Source of the DNA: Cylindrotheca closterium
Lineage: Eukaryota; Bacillariophyta; Bacillariophyceae; Bacillariales; Bacillariaceae
DNA length: 15,371 nucleotides
Direction of reading: 5' to 3'
Assembly: GCA_933822405.4 (NCBI GenBank)
Contig: CAKOGP040001868.1
Location: 1 to 15,371, forward strand
The notes beneath the pieces were generated by a model that worked only from the letters and a program-made list of their open reading frames with translations, made no database searches and was not told the origin of the DNA. This document shows, piece by piece, positions 1 to 9,100 of the stretch; positions within the stretch are counted from its first letter, which is position 1; every line of letters begins with the position of its first letter. Both the position numbers and the translations under genes were made by a program.

Positions 1-1040
1 AGACAAGAAATCCATGGGCATGAAATGCTTCGCTGATTTCAACAATGGAAGAACTGGTGAAATTGGTGGCATCTACGCTGTTCCAACAACAAAGTTGAGC
101 GATGTATCCCATGGGTTGACACAAGCAAAGTGGCCTCATAGCGCGTTCAACGGTATCCCAAGCAATGAGGCTTTCGGCCTCCTCAGAGATTACCTTGTGG
201 TCCCTCCAATGCTGACAAAGGCAAGGGAGTGTAACACATTCCTGAATGAACTGATCACTCAACTGGTAGTGCGTTTTTGTCAGCCACAAAAGAGCAGCCA
301 GTTCAGTGAAGAAACGGGGATTGGGAGGTATGAGTTTGTGGGTTGCTTCAAGTTCCTTGCGGAAGTCCACTGCCATTCTGTCAACTTCCAAGTTCTTCTT
401 TCCCCACAAGGTTAGTTCATCAAACAGGTTGGATTTGTCCAGGTGCCCATAGACCTGCTAGGGGACCAAGATACCAAAGAGCGGGAGATTACCTCCAGGA
501 TGGAAGAGACCAGATCAAACTGGGCATCTGTTGGTGACAGGGGTCAGTCTTCAAACGCCATTGCAATAGCCAAAAGACAGTCACATGCAATCCTGACTCG
601 CGGCAACATGGTATGAGCTGGGGCCCATTGATGGAATAGCGAATCAACCGCCATAATCTCAGCAAGGAGGCAGATTAATTCGCTGCAGTAGGCGCTCTGA
701 TCCTGAGGGAGACCCGGATCAACCGCCATAATCCCAGCAGCAGTAGGCGCTCTGATCCTGAAGGAGACCCGGAGTTTGACATCTGATAACAGTGCCACCA
801 GTGCCATCCTTTGCAAGGAGCTGAATGGCGGCGGTGCCAAGCTCATCTTTTATGACACGTCACTGATGACTTGGAGACGTCCCTGGGTCAAGGCATTGGC
901 TAAGGCAGCTTCATCACCCTGTACCTCAATCTCATCGGGGACCCAGCCATGGTATTTGGTGCAGAGGTCAGCAGGACTTGCCAGACCGTGAAGATAGAGG
1001 GAACTGGATCTGGAGGTAGGAAGCACCGCATCGAAGTGTC
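1..1040 (-). pseudogene. Retroelement RNase H domain remnant, cut by the left window edge
   Basis: Read on the minus strand, this holds a ribonuclease H-like domain of the kind found at the end of retroelement polyproteins, where it removes RNA from the RNA-DNA hybrid. Upstream is a linker reading KYHGWVPDEIEVQGDEAAL. Then come ISDVS followed by KDELGTAAIQLLAKDGTGG (the usual SDGS-Y-KD start), PGLPQDQSAYCSELICLL (second acidic site), VRIACDCLLAIAMAFED (third acidic site), PLSPTDAQFDLVSSI and finally VYGHLDKSNLFDELTLWG. The last part stays open to base 1. The frame changes at the internal duplication and again near 450-475. TAA follows ISDVS, and a TGA at 544-546 lies in frame, so the copy is dead. 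Family placement comes from recalled motif order only. The open plus-strand frame over 14-415 is its shadow. Confidence 0.6.
642..772. repeat. Imperfect tandem duplication inside the RNase H remnant
   Basis: Bases 642-716 and 717-772 are two adjacent, diverged copies. Both contain atcaaccgccataatc near the start and run through gcagtaggcgctctgatcctga to gacccg. The first copy has about 19 extra bases (agg..ttaattc region) relative to the second. On the coding (minus) strand the repeat duplicates the conserved PG-QDQSAYC motif and the IMAVD motif, and it changes the reading frame. Confidence 0.85.
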
Positions 1041-1052
1041 GTTAAGTCTGGA

Positions 1053-1962
1053 ATCTCACATCAAAAATACAACTTGAATATGAAAAGAGACATGTCTGCT
1101 GCCTTACATTCTGGTTATAAGCCTGAGCTTGACAACACTGATTTTGTTGACACAGACACACACACACTGTATATGCAACTGATTGGAATATTACTTTTTT
1201 TAGTTGAGCTTGGAAGAATGGACGTTTGTGCTGAAGTCTCAATGATGTCTTTGTACAATGCCATGCCTCGTGTTGGGCACTTTCATGCGGTATTACACCT
1301 TTTTGGTTATCTTGAAACACATCTGAGCCGCGAGATTGTCATGGATTCCGCATATATGGCCCTGACCGACGTACCAAAATCTGAATGGCATGAATTCTAT
1401 CTATGGGCAAAAGAAGTACTGCCTCCTGATATACCAGAAGCCCTTGGACGAGCGGTAAAGATTGTGATGTTTGTTGATGCCTCACATGCCTCCAATCTTG
1501 TTATGCATCAATCCAGAACAGGTGTTCTTATCCTCTTAAATCATGCACAGATCATTTGGTATTCAAAGAAGCAGAATGCTGTTGAAACAAGTTCTTTTGG
1601 AAGTGAATTTGCTGCATTGAAGACTGTTGTTGAATTGGTTGAAGGTCTAGTATACAAATTGCAAATGATGGGCGTACCAATTGATGGCCATTGCCATACT
1701 CTTGTTGATAACAACTCTGTTGTGATGAACGCAAGTCACCCAGAATTATCATTATGTTCGTTCAAAATGTGCAAGTGATCTTATTCGAGTTGCTTGGGAA
1801 GGAACCAAAACAAATCTTGCCAACATGTTAATAAAGATTCTTGCTGGTAGAGAACGCGCTCGTCTGGTGGAATTTATTATGTATGAAGAAGACAAAATTC
1901 CAAGAGTGGTACAATCTACGATAAAAGCTCTGAATGTGCTTTTTGGTCTGCCTCCACACTAA
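1053..1962 (+). pseudogene. Ty1/copia polyprotein fragment: reverse transcriptase end plus RNase H
   Basis: This is the C-terminal part of a copia-type Pol protein. The end of the reverse transcriptase region is seen in SGYKPELDNTDFVD, YMQLIGILLFLVELGRMDV and AMPRVGHFHAVLHLFGYLE. The RNase H domain follows, with IVMFVDASHASN (first Asp), QSRTGVLILLNHAQIIWYS, KKQNAVETSSFGSEFAALK (catalytic Glu) and HTLVDNNSVVMNASHPE (third Asp). At about 1746 the frame shifts by one base, and the usual copia tail continues as YHYVRSKCASDLIRVAW, TKTNLANMLIKILAG and ARLVEFIMYEEDK to TAA at 1960-1962. The 5' part (gag, protease, integrase, RT palm) is missing. Family assignment is secure; the lineage (diatom CoDi-like) is inference. 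Confidence 0.88.
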
Positions 1963-2930
1963 CGCCAATGAATTGCCTTTGCTTTCAGTGGGCATGGTCA
2001 TCCTTGGACTGTGTCGGCTTGGGCGTCCTCCATAAGAGGTACACTGCATTTTATATTATTTTTACAATGTTTCTTGATTCTTGTATCAAGTCAACATTGA
2101 GGGGACCATTATTATGGGAGTACGTGGTCTGTCCTCCGTACGTGTAGTTTTGTAGTCGGAAAGGATCTGGTAGTCACAAGTTTTCCTTGTCTCTATTTCA
2201 TCCAGTAATTGATCTGTTTTGGCTGACGAGCAGCGCATTTTAATGGAACTGACACCCATATAGGAATTGCTTGAACCTGATCACATAATATACGTGCGAC
2301 CAAGTTCAAATTCTACATGTGTTTCACATGGTCTGTTTCTTTTTTGAAAGAAAAATAGCTGCAAGTGTCAAAATATCATGCTGGCTTGTGTGTTTTTTCT
2401 TTGCCAGAATGAAACGTCCACAGCTCTTGCCTTTTGCTACTTGTCTTGCCGCTGATGAAGCCTTGGCAAAAGCTACTGCTTCCCTAATAGCTGCTGTCAA
2501 GACCTGTGTTTTCCTGGATAACTAACTACATAAGTTCATTTTTATACACAACATTCTGAGCTTCCCTTTGGTCATCCCAAAGACTCACTCTCTACACAGT
2601 TTTATAACTACCACAAATCAATCATTCATCTTTCGAACAACATGTGCCCATTATTAGACAAGATTGAAAACAATCCTGAAATCAGCATTGTTACAATTTG
2701 TTGTCCCTTTATTTTCAAATCCATGACATAACTGGACATGTCATTCTGATTCATCTATATACAAACCAAATTCAGTGCAATTTGGACATGTTTGAAGTTC
2801 CTGCTGGGATTCTGTACGGATGTACATTATTTCCAAAATTGTATTATGCAGAAAAGTAAAAACAGCATTGGTACTGGCAGTGCCCGGTAGACACATTCAA
2901 TTCATAGTTTATGATAGACGTGGGTGAACC
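1963..2930. other. Gene-poor stretch downstream of the copia fragment
   Basis: No coding frame with a recognisable domain was found on either strand; the open frames are short and low in complexity. A purine run, gagggga, near 2099-2105 could be the polypurine tract that precedes a copia 3' LTR, but no second LTR is in the window to confirm an end. The rest is AT-rich sequence. Confidence 0.5.
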
Positions 2931-3534
2931 ATATTATGGTCGATCTGGGCTACCACTTGCTTCGTTGTCCAACAGTTTATGATTGCAAACGTTTTGTGCC
3001 GACTCCGTATTCTTGCTAAACCAAGCGATGAGTTCACCAATATTGCATTCATCAAGCCAATTGTCTCTTATGTTAAAAAAATATCTGCTCATCATACAAA
3101 GGGAATGAATATCATGTGCTTTAGCCATTTGCTTTTCCGCCACTGCTTCTGGGTGTCGAAAAGCAACAAAGTCGAAATAGTTGTAGCCTGTGACATATGT
3201 TTCGCCTTTTTCCAAGTACCACTCTTGTGAGGTCAAAGTCTATCACATATCCTTTGTCATTGCATCCTTCGTCATTGGTAAATATCACGTTACGAGGTAG
3301 CAGATCCCCATGAACAAAATTTTGGCCATGCATCGCCTGTACCTGTGTCAATATCTGTACCCATCCATCTTTGTGTGGCTTGTCTGAAGCCCCATTTGAT
3401 GAAGGGATATTTCAAAACAGAAATGCCAAAAGGTCCTTTGGAAACCTTCCAATGAGTGTATGGTTCTCCCAAACAATTCAAGAGCGTTTGTGATGGTGGC
3501 CGTCTCTTGTCTTCGTCGGCAATAATTGTAAGCG

Positions 3535-3640
3535 GCAACATGAAAACATCCTTTTGTCACAGATGGTAGCAACATGAAAACATCCTTTTGTCGCAGATGG
3601 TAGCAACATGAAAACATCCTTTTGTCGCAGATGGTAGCAA
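3535..3640. repeat. 34-bp minisatellite, three tandem copies
   Basis: Three head-to-tail 34-bp units lie at 3535-3568, 3569-3602 and 3603-3636, followed by a four-base partial unit. The first differs by one base (tgtcac for tgtcgc); the other two are identical. The array lies within the kinase-like pseudogene. Because 34 is not a multiple of three, each unit puts the downstream frame out by one. Confidence 0.93.
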
Positions 3641-4555
3641 TATTCCTTGAAAACGAACTTGGGTGGTTAAAATTGTGACATTTTTGCCATAATAACAAAC
3701 ATCACCCGTATCATTACTGAAGCTCCATGAATCGCTCTTAGCAATTGGCATCTTCATTTGCACACGGGCTGTTTTGTATTGCTGAGCATCCACCTTTTTC
3801 AAGCCTCTTGCATTGCAGCAAAGTTCATTCGTACTATTTGCACAGTCTAGAATGCCTCTTTCTTCTTGTTGGTCTTCTTGTCCTGTAATGAAACGACCTT
3901 GTCTTGAGCTAGTTTCCCGCCAAAAGTAGTTGGGAAAGCCAAATCTAGCTCAACTGTTTCCAAATTGAATGCAAGAAGAAGAATCGGTCCGTTGATATCT
4001 TTTTCAAGGTGTTCCGTATCGATTGCACGATGGTAAAGAAGCTGGTTGACAAGCTGCCCCCTTGTATCCACTCACAGTTCAATGGCACCGCTGTAGTTGG
4101 CCATGACTTGTCAGTGACATCTTTTCATTTACACCTACAAGAGAGATCGGAATTGGTAAACCCAGTTCCAATGAATCCTTGGTGCAGCATAGTGTATCCC
4201 TGCTCCTGAACCGAGTGTGTTGCTGTAGCCATTGACCAGGTGTAAAACCTTTCATTCTCATCGTGCCGCCTTCATTTCCGCACTTGATGTACGTAGCTGG
4301 CAGCATGCCGGTACTTGGCATCCATATTTTTGTTCTTTTCCTTGGCAGTTTCTTCCTCCAATACTTCAAGAAGTTCTACACACAGAGGATGGCTGGTGCA
4401 TTGCATGTGAGTATTATCGTCCAGCGATACATAGGCTAAACCTTCTTCTTTGCCTTCAGCTGTAGATGGCAGACCTGAAAGCACAGAGGTGTCTGTGGAC
4501 GGTGGAACAAATGCTCTTGTGGTGCTCGCTCTTGGCGTCATTGGAGGCAGTCCAC

Positions 4556-4638
4556 CTTCATGATATAGTAATAATGATATAAAAAAGCAAAAAGAATGGA
4601 ATAATTTGGAATAACTAGTTTCTCCTTCCACAGCTTAC
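4556..4638 (-). other. Intron in the Crinkler-like gene
   Basis: This is an 83-nt stretch with GTAAG at its 5' end and AAG at its 3' end on the minus strand, AT-rich inside. Removing it joins the frame ending STIENN to GGLPPMTPRAS without a stop, with the junction codon split after its first base. Its length is close to the other introns in this window. Confidence 0.7.
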
Positions 4639-5043
4639 CATTGTTTTCAATAGTACTCAAACAAGCATGTTGCTGTTGCAATTCTAGGACAACCACAAGC
4701 AGTGGATTTGTAAAGGATGTCCCGTGCTAATCCTAAGTGAATCCTTGCTTTTATAGTTTTCCAAAGTTGTGCCTTTTCCATAGATACAAAAGTCTCATCC
4801 TGCATCACAGTTTTGAAACAGTCGCTTTTGCTTGGCATGTATGGCATCTCCCAAGTCGGCAACCTCAACGCGTACATGATCATTGTATTCAAGCCTTACT
4901 TGCTGTACCAATCCAAGATTGTTTTCACCATTGCAAAGTTGACAGTAAATACACTGGTTGTCTACTTCCATCTTGACTTGCAATATTCAAAGCGTCGCAT
5001 TTCATACCGTTTAGTTGTGGCAAAATGCAAAAATCCGGTGTAA

Positions 5044-5800
5044 AATGCCAAAAAATGATCTTTGCCGTGGCATAACATTCCAGATTCTACCGCGTAAATC
5101 TGGTAGGGCCACACAGAAGGATATCTTAGGGTTGCAAGTCACAATAGGCGCTACTTGTATCTAAAGTATGCTGCTGTTTTGTTGGGACATCTTTAAATAG
5201 TCTGGTTGCAATGATTTTAGGACTTCTACCTATGGTGCAGTCTGCTCGGTCGGGTAAAAATGATTGAATTTCATCATAGAGGCCCAGAATCTTCCCCATA
5301 GTTGCCGTGTCGAACCCTGACCAGTAGGACATCGACAAAAGCTACCATCAACTTTGGCTGTAGTTTTGGATTGTGCCTGCCATGGCAGAAGTCCTCGGCT
5401 CTGCTTTCCTGTTGATAGATCTACCTCTTGACATTTCAGGTGACTTGGTTGACTGTTTTAAATTTCCATGGTGCTTGTTCAAAGTACACCATTTTACATC
5501 ACAACAAGGTCATTTGTAGGGGTTTGGAGCCTCTGCCTCTGGTTTTGGAGGGGCGGTACCAACCCATTTGGTCACTTTGGTGCTGGGTACATGCCATTGG
5601 TATGGAGACGTGACCTACGCCATGGTGCGCTAGTATAAAGCAATGTTGCTCCAATATGTTGAATTCAAGAATTGCTTGAAATGATCTCTATATCCAACAG
5701 TTGCAGTCAAGACAGCAAATGAAAGGATCAAGTGCCAGGCGGGACAAAAATGCAAACAAATTAATATTGGCGATCAATAAAGAATAGACTAGGACTAGGA
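5044..5800. other. No convincing gene between the Crinkler-like gene and G6PDH
   Basis: No recognisable coding frame. A 70-codon minus-strand open frame at 5126-5338 (MSMSYWSGFDTATMGKIL...) has no family signature I can name, and it is preceded by a stop in the same frame. The part next to 5801 would be the 3' UTR of the G6PDH gene. Confidence 0.45.
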
Positions 5801-5804
5801 CTAG
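5788..5804 (-). repeat. Hexanucleotide repeat giving three in-frame TAG stops after G6PDH
   Basis: On the minus strand the G6PDH stop TAG (5801-5803) is followed by TCC TAG TCC TAG TCT, a short six-base repeat that places three stop codons in the same frame. Confidence 0.8.
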
Positions 5805-7405
5805 CATGAGAGGATATAAGCATTCTCACATTTAGATTTCTTGCTCTCCAATTGTTTGTTCTTCTCCCATGTGTAGTACCCAACTCTTTCTGTCAACTGA
5901 TCAGATTTGGAAGGCCCGCGGCTGCCATACTCGTAAAAGATTGGATTGACTTTGCCGTCATCGATTTGGTGCAACAGGGGTGTGAAAATGTCCCAAGATG
6001 CCTCTAGTTCGTCGTCTCTCACAAAGGTAGCTTGGCGTCTACGAATGACTTCCAGTATGAGACGAGTGTAGGCATCAAAAAGTTCCACATCATATCGCTC
6101 CTTGTAGCTCAGATCCAATTCGGACATGATGGGCTTGGTGGCTAGAACAGGCTTCTTGACATTGGTCTTGATATACACAGCCTCATTGGGTTGAAGTCGC
6201 ATCACCAATTCGTTTTCAGTGATAGTTTGCCCATCAATCAAATTTCTGGAACCATGGGCAATCTTGAATTGGACTCGGATATCAGCTTTTCTTTCATTGA
6301 AGGCCTTTCCTGCTTTGATGATAAATGGAACTCCATCCCATCTAGGATTCTTGATTCACAAGACAATGGTGGCAAAGGTTGGCGTCACACTGTCGTCAGG
6401 AACCGTGTCATCTTCAGTGTAGGCGACTTTGGATCCATCGGGAGCGGCAAGGTACTGTCCCAACACACAGTCATGAATGTAATTTGCAGAACCTTCGCCG
6501 GTCACTTTCACAGGAGGTTCCATAGCGACTAGACTCATAACTTGGAGCAAGTGATTCTGAATGACATCGCGAATGATACCATACGAATCAAAATATCCAC
6601 CTCGTCCCTTGGTCCCAAAGTTCTCCTTGAATGTAATTGTCACGCTCTTGACATGATTGCGATTCCAAAGTGGTTCAAAAATGGCGTTTGAGAATTGCAG
6701 AATGAGCAAGTTCTGGACCATTTCCTTGCCTTGAGTAATTCACACAAAAGAGAGGGATGGTGAGAACGAGTAATCAAAACCCAAACATAGAATGCTTTCA
6801 ACTTCTCACTGGCTTACCCAAAAAGTGGTCAATGCAATAAATGTAATCTTCCGAATACAAGGCTTTCATGTCGCTCAAAAGCTCTTGAAAGGATTCAGAA
6901 TCCTTGCCAAATGGTTTTTCCACAATCAGAGGGGACCATCCAACCGACTCTCCAGCTCGGTCAATCACAGCCTCTTTGATACTCTTTCCCATGGGAACAA
7001 AGACAGTCGGTGGAATCGCAAAGTAAAAGAGACGGTTGACCTTGCCGCCTTCTCCCAGCTTGGCCTCCTTCTCTTTTAACTCTTCAAATACAGATGCCAC
7101 ATCGTCGGTGGAATCGTAGGCACCCTTGCGGTAAATGCAGAGATCCAAAAATTCTTTCTTTTCTTCCTCCGTCCCATCCTTAAGGTAAGGCATTAGCTGG
7201 TCCCTGAAATCTTCATCTGATTTAGGAGACCAAGCGTAACCGCAGATGATGGTCTTGTGGGAAATTAAGAATCCATGACGATGCAAATCAAAGAGTGACA
7301 GATACGTCTTTTTCTTGGCCAAATCACCTGATGCTCCAACCACAAAGATGGAAGGGAGTCACATTCAGTGGCCTCTGGAACGAGCATAGATTCACGTTTT
7401 GACAT
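5801..7405 (-). pseudogene. G6PD: Glucose-6-phosphate dehydrogenase, two exons, with one frame break and one in-frame TGA
   Basis: G6PDH (EC 1.1.1.49) oxidises glucose 6-phosphate to 6-phosphogluconolactone and makes NADPH at the entry of the oxidative pentose phosphate pathway. Exon 1 (6818-7405) holds the NADP fold motif GASGDLAKKKTY (about residues 24-35), IVEKPFGKD and the start of the active-site motif IDHFLGKE. Exon 2 (5801-6729) holds [11 protein letters not shown] and [13 protein letters not shown] (Asp251 and the catalytic-type His256), NPRWDGVPFIIKAGKA and YGSRGP. The conceptual length is about 505 codons, normal for the family. There are two lesions. The ATG at 7403-7405 (MSKRESMLVPEATECDS) is one base out of frame with VVGASGDLA, the break lying near 7350-7356. 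TGA at 6356-6358 falls at codon 321, between FATIVL and IKNPRWDG. No plastid targeting peptide is visible, so a cytosolic origin is inferred. It could be a recent pseudogene, a dead allele or an error in the sequence. Confidence 0.93.
6730..6817 (-). other. G6PDH intron
   Basis: An 88-nt intron with GTAAG at the 5' end and AAG at the 3' end on the minus strand. Removal joins DHFLG to KEMVQNL, restoring the conserved active-site motif exactly, with the Gly codon split after its first base. Confidence 0.9.
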
Positions 7406-7746
7406 TGTGCAACTGTGTTGTCTCAAAAAGATTCGATCTGCTGCTGTGAGGGAAAATTGAAGGTTGATGAAAATAATAAGGAGAAAGCTTCTGACGAGGA
7501 TGCTGCTTTCGGAACTTCTCACTGTTGTGATTGTTTCCTTGACTGACTGAATAATAGTGAGTGAATGAAACGCCAACAAGTTGTGTGTTGTTGGGTGATT
7601 CAGTTGTTGTCGTGTTCATAGATACTGGGTAAGACGTTGTTGATGGGGATTTCTCTGGAATGAGGCCTTTTGCCTTGTTGTTCAATGTGCTTCTTTGTAT
7701 CAAAGATACGCCTTTGTGTCAAACGATTCTTGGCCGCCTCGACCAC
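7406..7746. promoter_or_regulatory. Intergenic region between divergent G6PDH and Harbinger transposase copy 1
   Basis: This 341-bp gap lies between two divergently oriented genes, so it should hold the G6PDH promoter and 5' UTR and the left end of the first Harbinger copy. I see no clear TATA box, no terminal inverted repeat and no three-base target duplication that would fix the transposon edge. The role rests on position only. Confidence 0.35.
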
Positions 7747-9030
7747 ATGTCAAGCAATCTACTGGATTTCAACAACATTGGCTTTTGTTTGATCTTGGTG
7801 TCTTTGATGGAGAGGGTTTGTCCAAAGGCAGTTCATCAGTATCATCAGTGAACATGAGAGGGCGGGGTCCAAGAGCGCGAAGAGTCAAAAGGGATCCCTA
7901 CAACTCCCCATTTTACAATGTCTACCACTGCCAGCAAAGAATTTATGCTATTGCAGCTTTTGATTCAGTTTGGGACAAGGAGAGCACTCTCGCTAAAGGG
8001 TTTTGGCAAAGGTTTGCCATTCCCTACAGTTACTTTGATCAAGTCTACAACAATTGGAATAGAAGTGGTGAATACAAAGAAGAAAGGAGTAGGAATGGAA
8101 GAGCAAGAATTGACGGCCGAATTTTGATTATGGGTTCACTTGGAATCTATACTCAAGACCTTGCGTTTGATTGGATGGAACTTTTCACGGAAGTAAGCGA
8201 GTCTCTGGGTCATGGTTTTCTTCATAAATTTATCTTTTGGCTCTGTAAGCACTATCAAAGTGTATGGATACGGTTCCCCAAGCATTAGCCAAGGTGAGTC
8301 AAGTGTGCTCCACTATGTAAACATGAATGTATTTGTTGTTGATTTGTTGTTTTATCTCTTTCCCAGGTAATGGACTTTTATACTCTATTGGGTTTACCAG
8401 GATGTATTGGATCTATTGACTGTGTTCATGTTGGTTGGGATGGTTTCTCAGCTGGCTACCATGTAGATGCAAAGGGCAAGGAAGGCTTTCCAACTTTGTC
8501 CTTTGAGGTGGAATGACAAAACCATTGTCAAATTGGATGAGCAGGTTTGTAGAATTAAGGAAGATCCTATGTATGCAATTGTTGTCTTTTGCACCCGTGA
8601 ATTGGATGGTTCTACAGTTGTGCACCAAGCGGTTTATGTAATCTGTGACGGCGGACACCTTGATTGGCATGAATTCATTCCTCCATTCAACGATTGATGG
8701 CACACCGTTGTCCCGCTGGTCCAAATGGGTTGAAAGTCTTCGGAAAGATGTTGAATGTTTGTTTGGGATCTTGAAGAAACGGTTTGCTTGTCAGATCTCA
8801 AGAATTGTTTGAGGTTCCACAACAAGGAGACAATCAAGACCATCTTTGTTTGCTGTTGCATTATGCACAACATTAACCGCCACTATGATAGGTATGACAA
8901 AAAAGTACACAATGCTGTTGAATTGGAGGAAGCAATTGCCTTCCAAACAAATGAACAACAAGGGGAGACAAATTGTATTGACAACAGCCATGCAAGTTGC
9001 ATTGATGCGGATCATAGATCTTTTTCTTAA
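7747..9030 (+). pseudogene. PIF/Harbinger-type transposase, copy 1
   Basis: A DDE transposase of the PIF/Harbinger (plant-transposon-protein, HARBI1-like) family, which would cut and paste its own element. The N-terminal part has MRGRGPRARRVKRDPYNSPF, STLAKGFWQRFAIPYSYFD and ILIMGSLGIYTQDLAFDWME. After an intron at 8294-8366 comes the catalytic region: VMDFYTLLGLPGCIGSIDCV (first Asp, 8418-8420), AVYVICDGGHLDWHEFIPP (second Asp, 8647-8649), WSKWVESLRKDVECLFGILK (Glu, 8753-8755), then NKETIKTIFVCCCIMHNI. All three acidic residues remain. Breaks: a shift near 7790, a shift and stop before the intron, a deletion of about 56 bases at 8508/8509 relative to copy 2, a stop after IPPFND, and a shift near 8800. 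The ATG at 7747 was chosen by alignment to the start of copy 2. Confidence 0.88.
8294..8366 (+). other. Intron in Harbinger transposase copy 1
   Basis: A 73-nt GTGAG...CAG intron with a T-rich 3' part, directly before the VMDFY exon. Copy 2 has an intron at the same place (12965-13047), which supports it. Confidence 0.8.
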
Positions 9031-9100
9031 AATACTAGCTTCCTATAATACTAATATTTATTGTTTACTAATCCAAATTGTTGTCACTACTAAGTATTAA

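Larger units (their letters stand above)
2934..4983 (-). pseudogene. Crinkler-like N-terminal domain joined to a kinase-like domain (decayed)
   Basis: Reading minus from 4983, the N-terminal part resembles the Crinkler (CRN) ubiquitin-like domain: RVEVADLGDAIHAKQKRL matches the D-L-DAIKAKK block, IYGKGTTLENYKSKDSL follows in another frame, and GTSFTNPLLVVVLELQQQ matches the usual T-KNPLVVVV end. After an intron at 4556-4638 comes a Pro/Ser/Thr-rich linker (GGLPPMTPRASTTRAF), then divergent sequence. The C-terminal half is kinase-like: WVQILTQVQAMHGQNFVHGD and LLPRNVIF form the catalytic loop (HGD in place of HRD, Asp at 3304-3306), and GYVIDFDLT is the DFG equivalent (DFD, 3232-3240). One base out of frame it continues as GETYVTGYNYFDFVAFRHPE and MAKAHDIHSL. 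At least five frame breaks and a minisatellite disable it. CRN-kinase fusions are known in oomycetes and related eukaryotes; the role here is unknown. Confidence 0.68.

Noticed and set aside
14..415. Open plus-strand frame of 133 codons at the left end
   Set aside because: The opposite strand in the same codon register is open to the edge and continues the RNase H remnant (GHLDKSNLFDEL...), so the plus frame is a shadow.
904..1075. Plus-strand reading LYLNLIGDPAMVFGAEVS as a possible gene upstream of the copia fragment
   Set aside because: The minus strand here reads KYHGWVPDEIEVQGDEAAL and KDELGTAAIQLL, which fit the retroelement RNase H region; the plus reading matches nothing.
2319..2525. 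Possible small gene (…CLAADEALAKATASLIAAVK…)
   Set aside because: The first half is low-complexity, no family is recognisable, and there is no supporting context.
3535..3640. CRISPR-like array
   Set aside because: The 34-bp units are directly adjacent with no spacers, in a eukaryotic context; it is a minisatellite.
5126..5338. Minus-strand 70-codon frame as a separate gene
   Set aside because: It is preceded by an in-frame stop, starts at a non-ATG codon, and shows no domain; kept only as a note in the gap entry.
6356..6358. Selenocysteine at the in-frame TGA of G6PDH
   Set aside because: The position is not a Cys site in the family as I know it, and the gene has a second independent break, so a nonsense change or sequence error is simpler.
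6191..7079. Plus-strand open frames of 67-113 codons across the G6PDH gene
   Set aside because: They are antisense to well-conserved G6PDH exons and have no features of their own.
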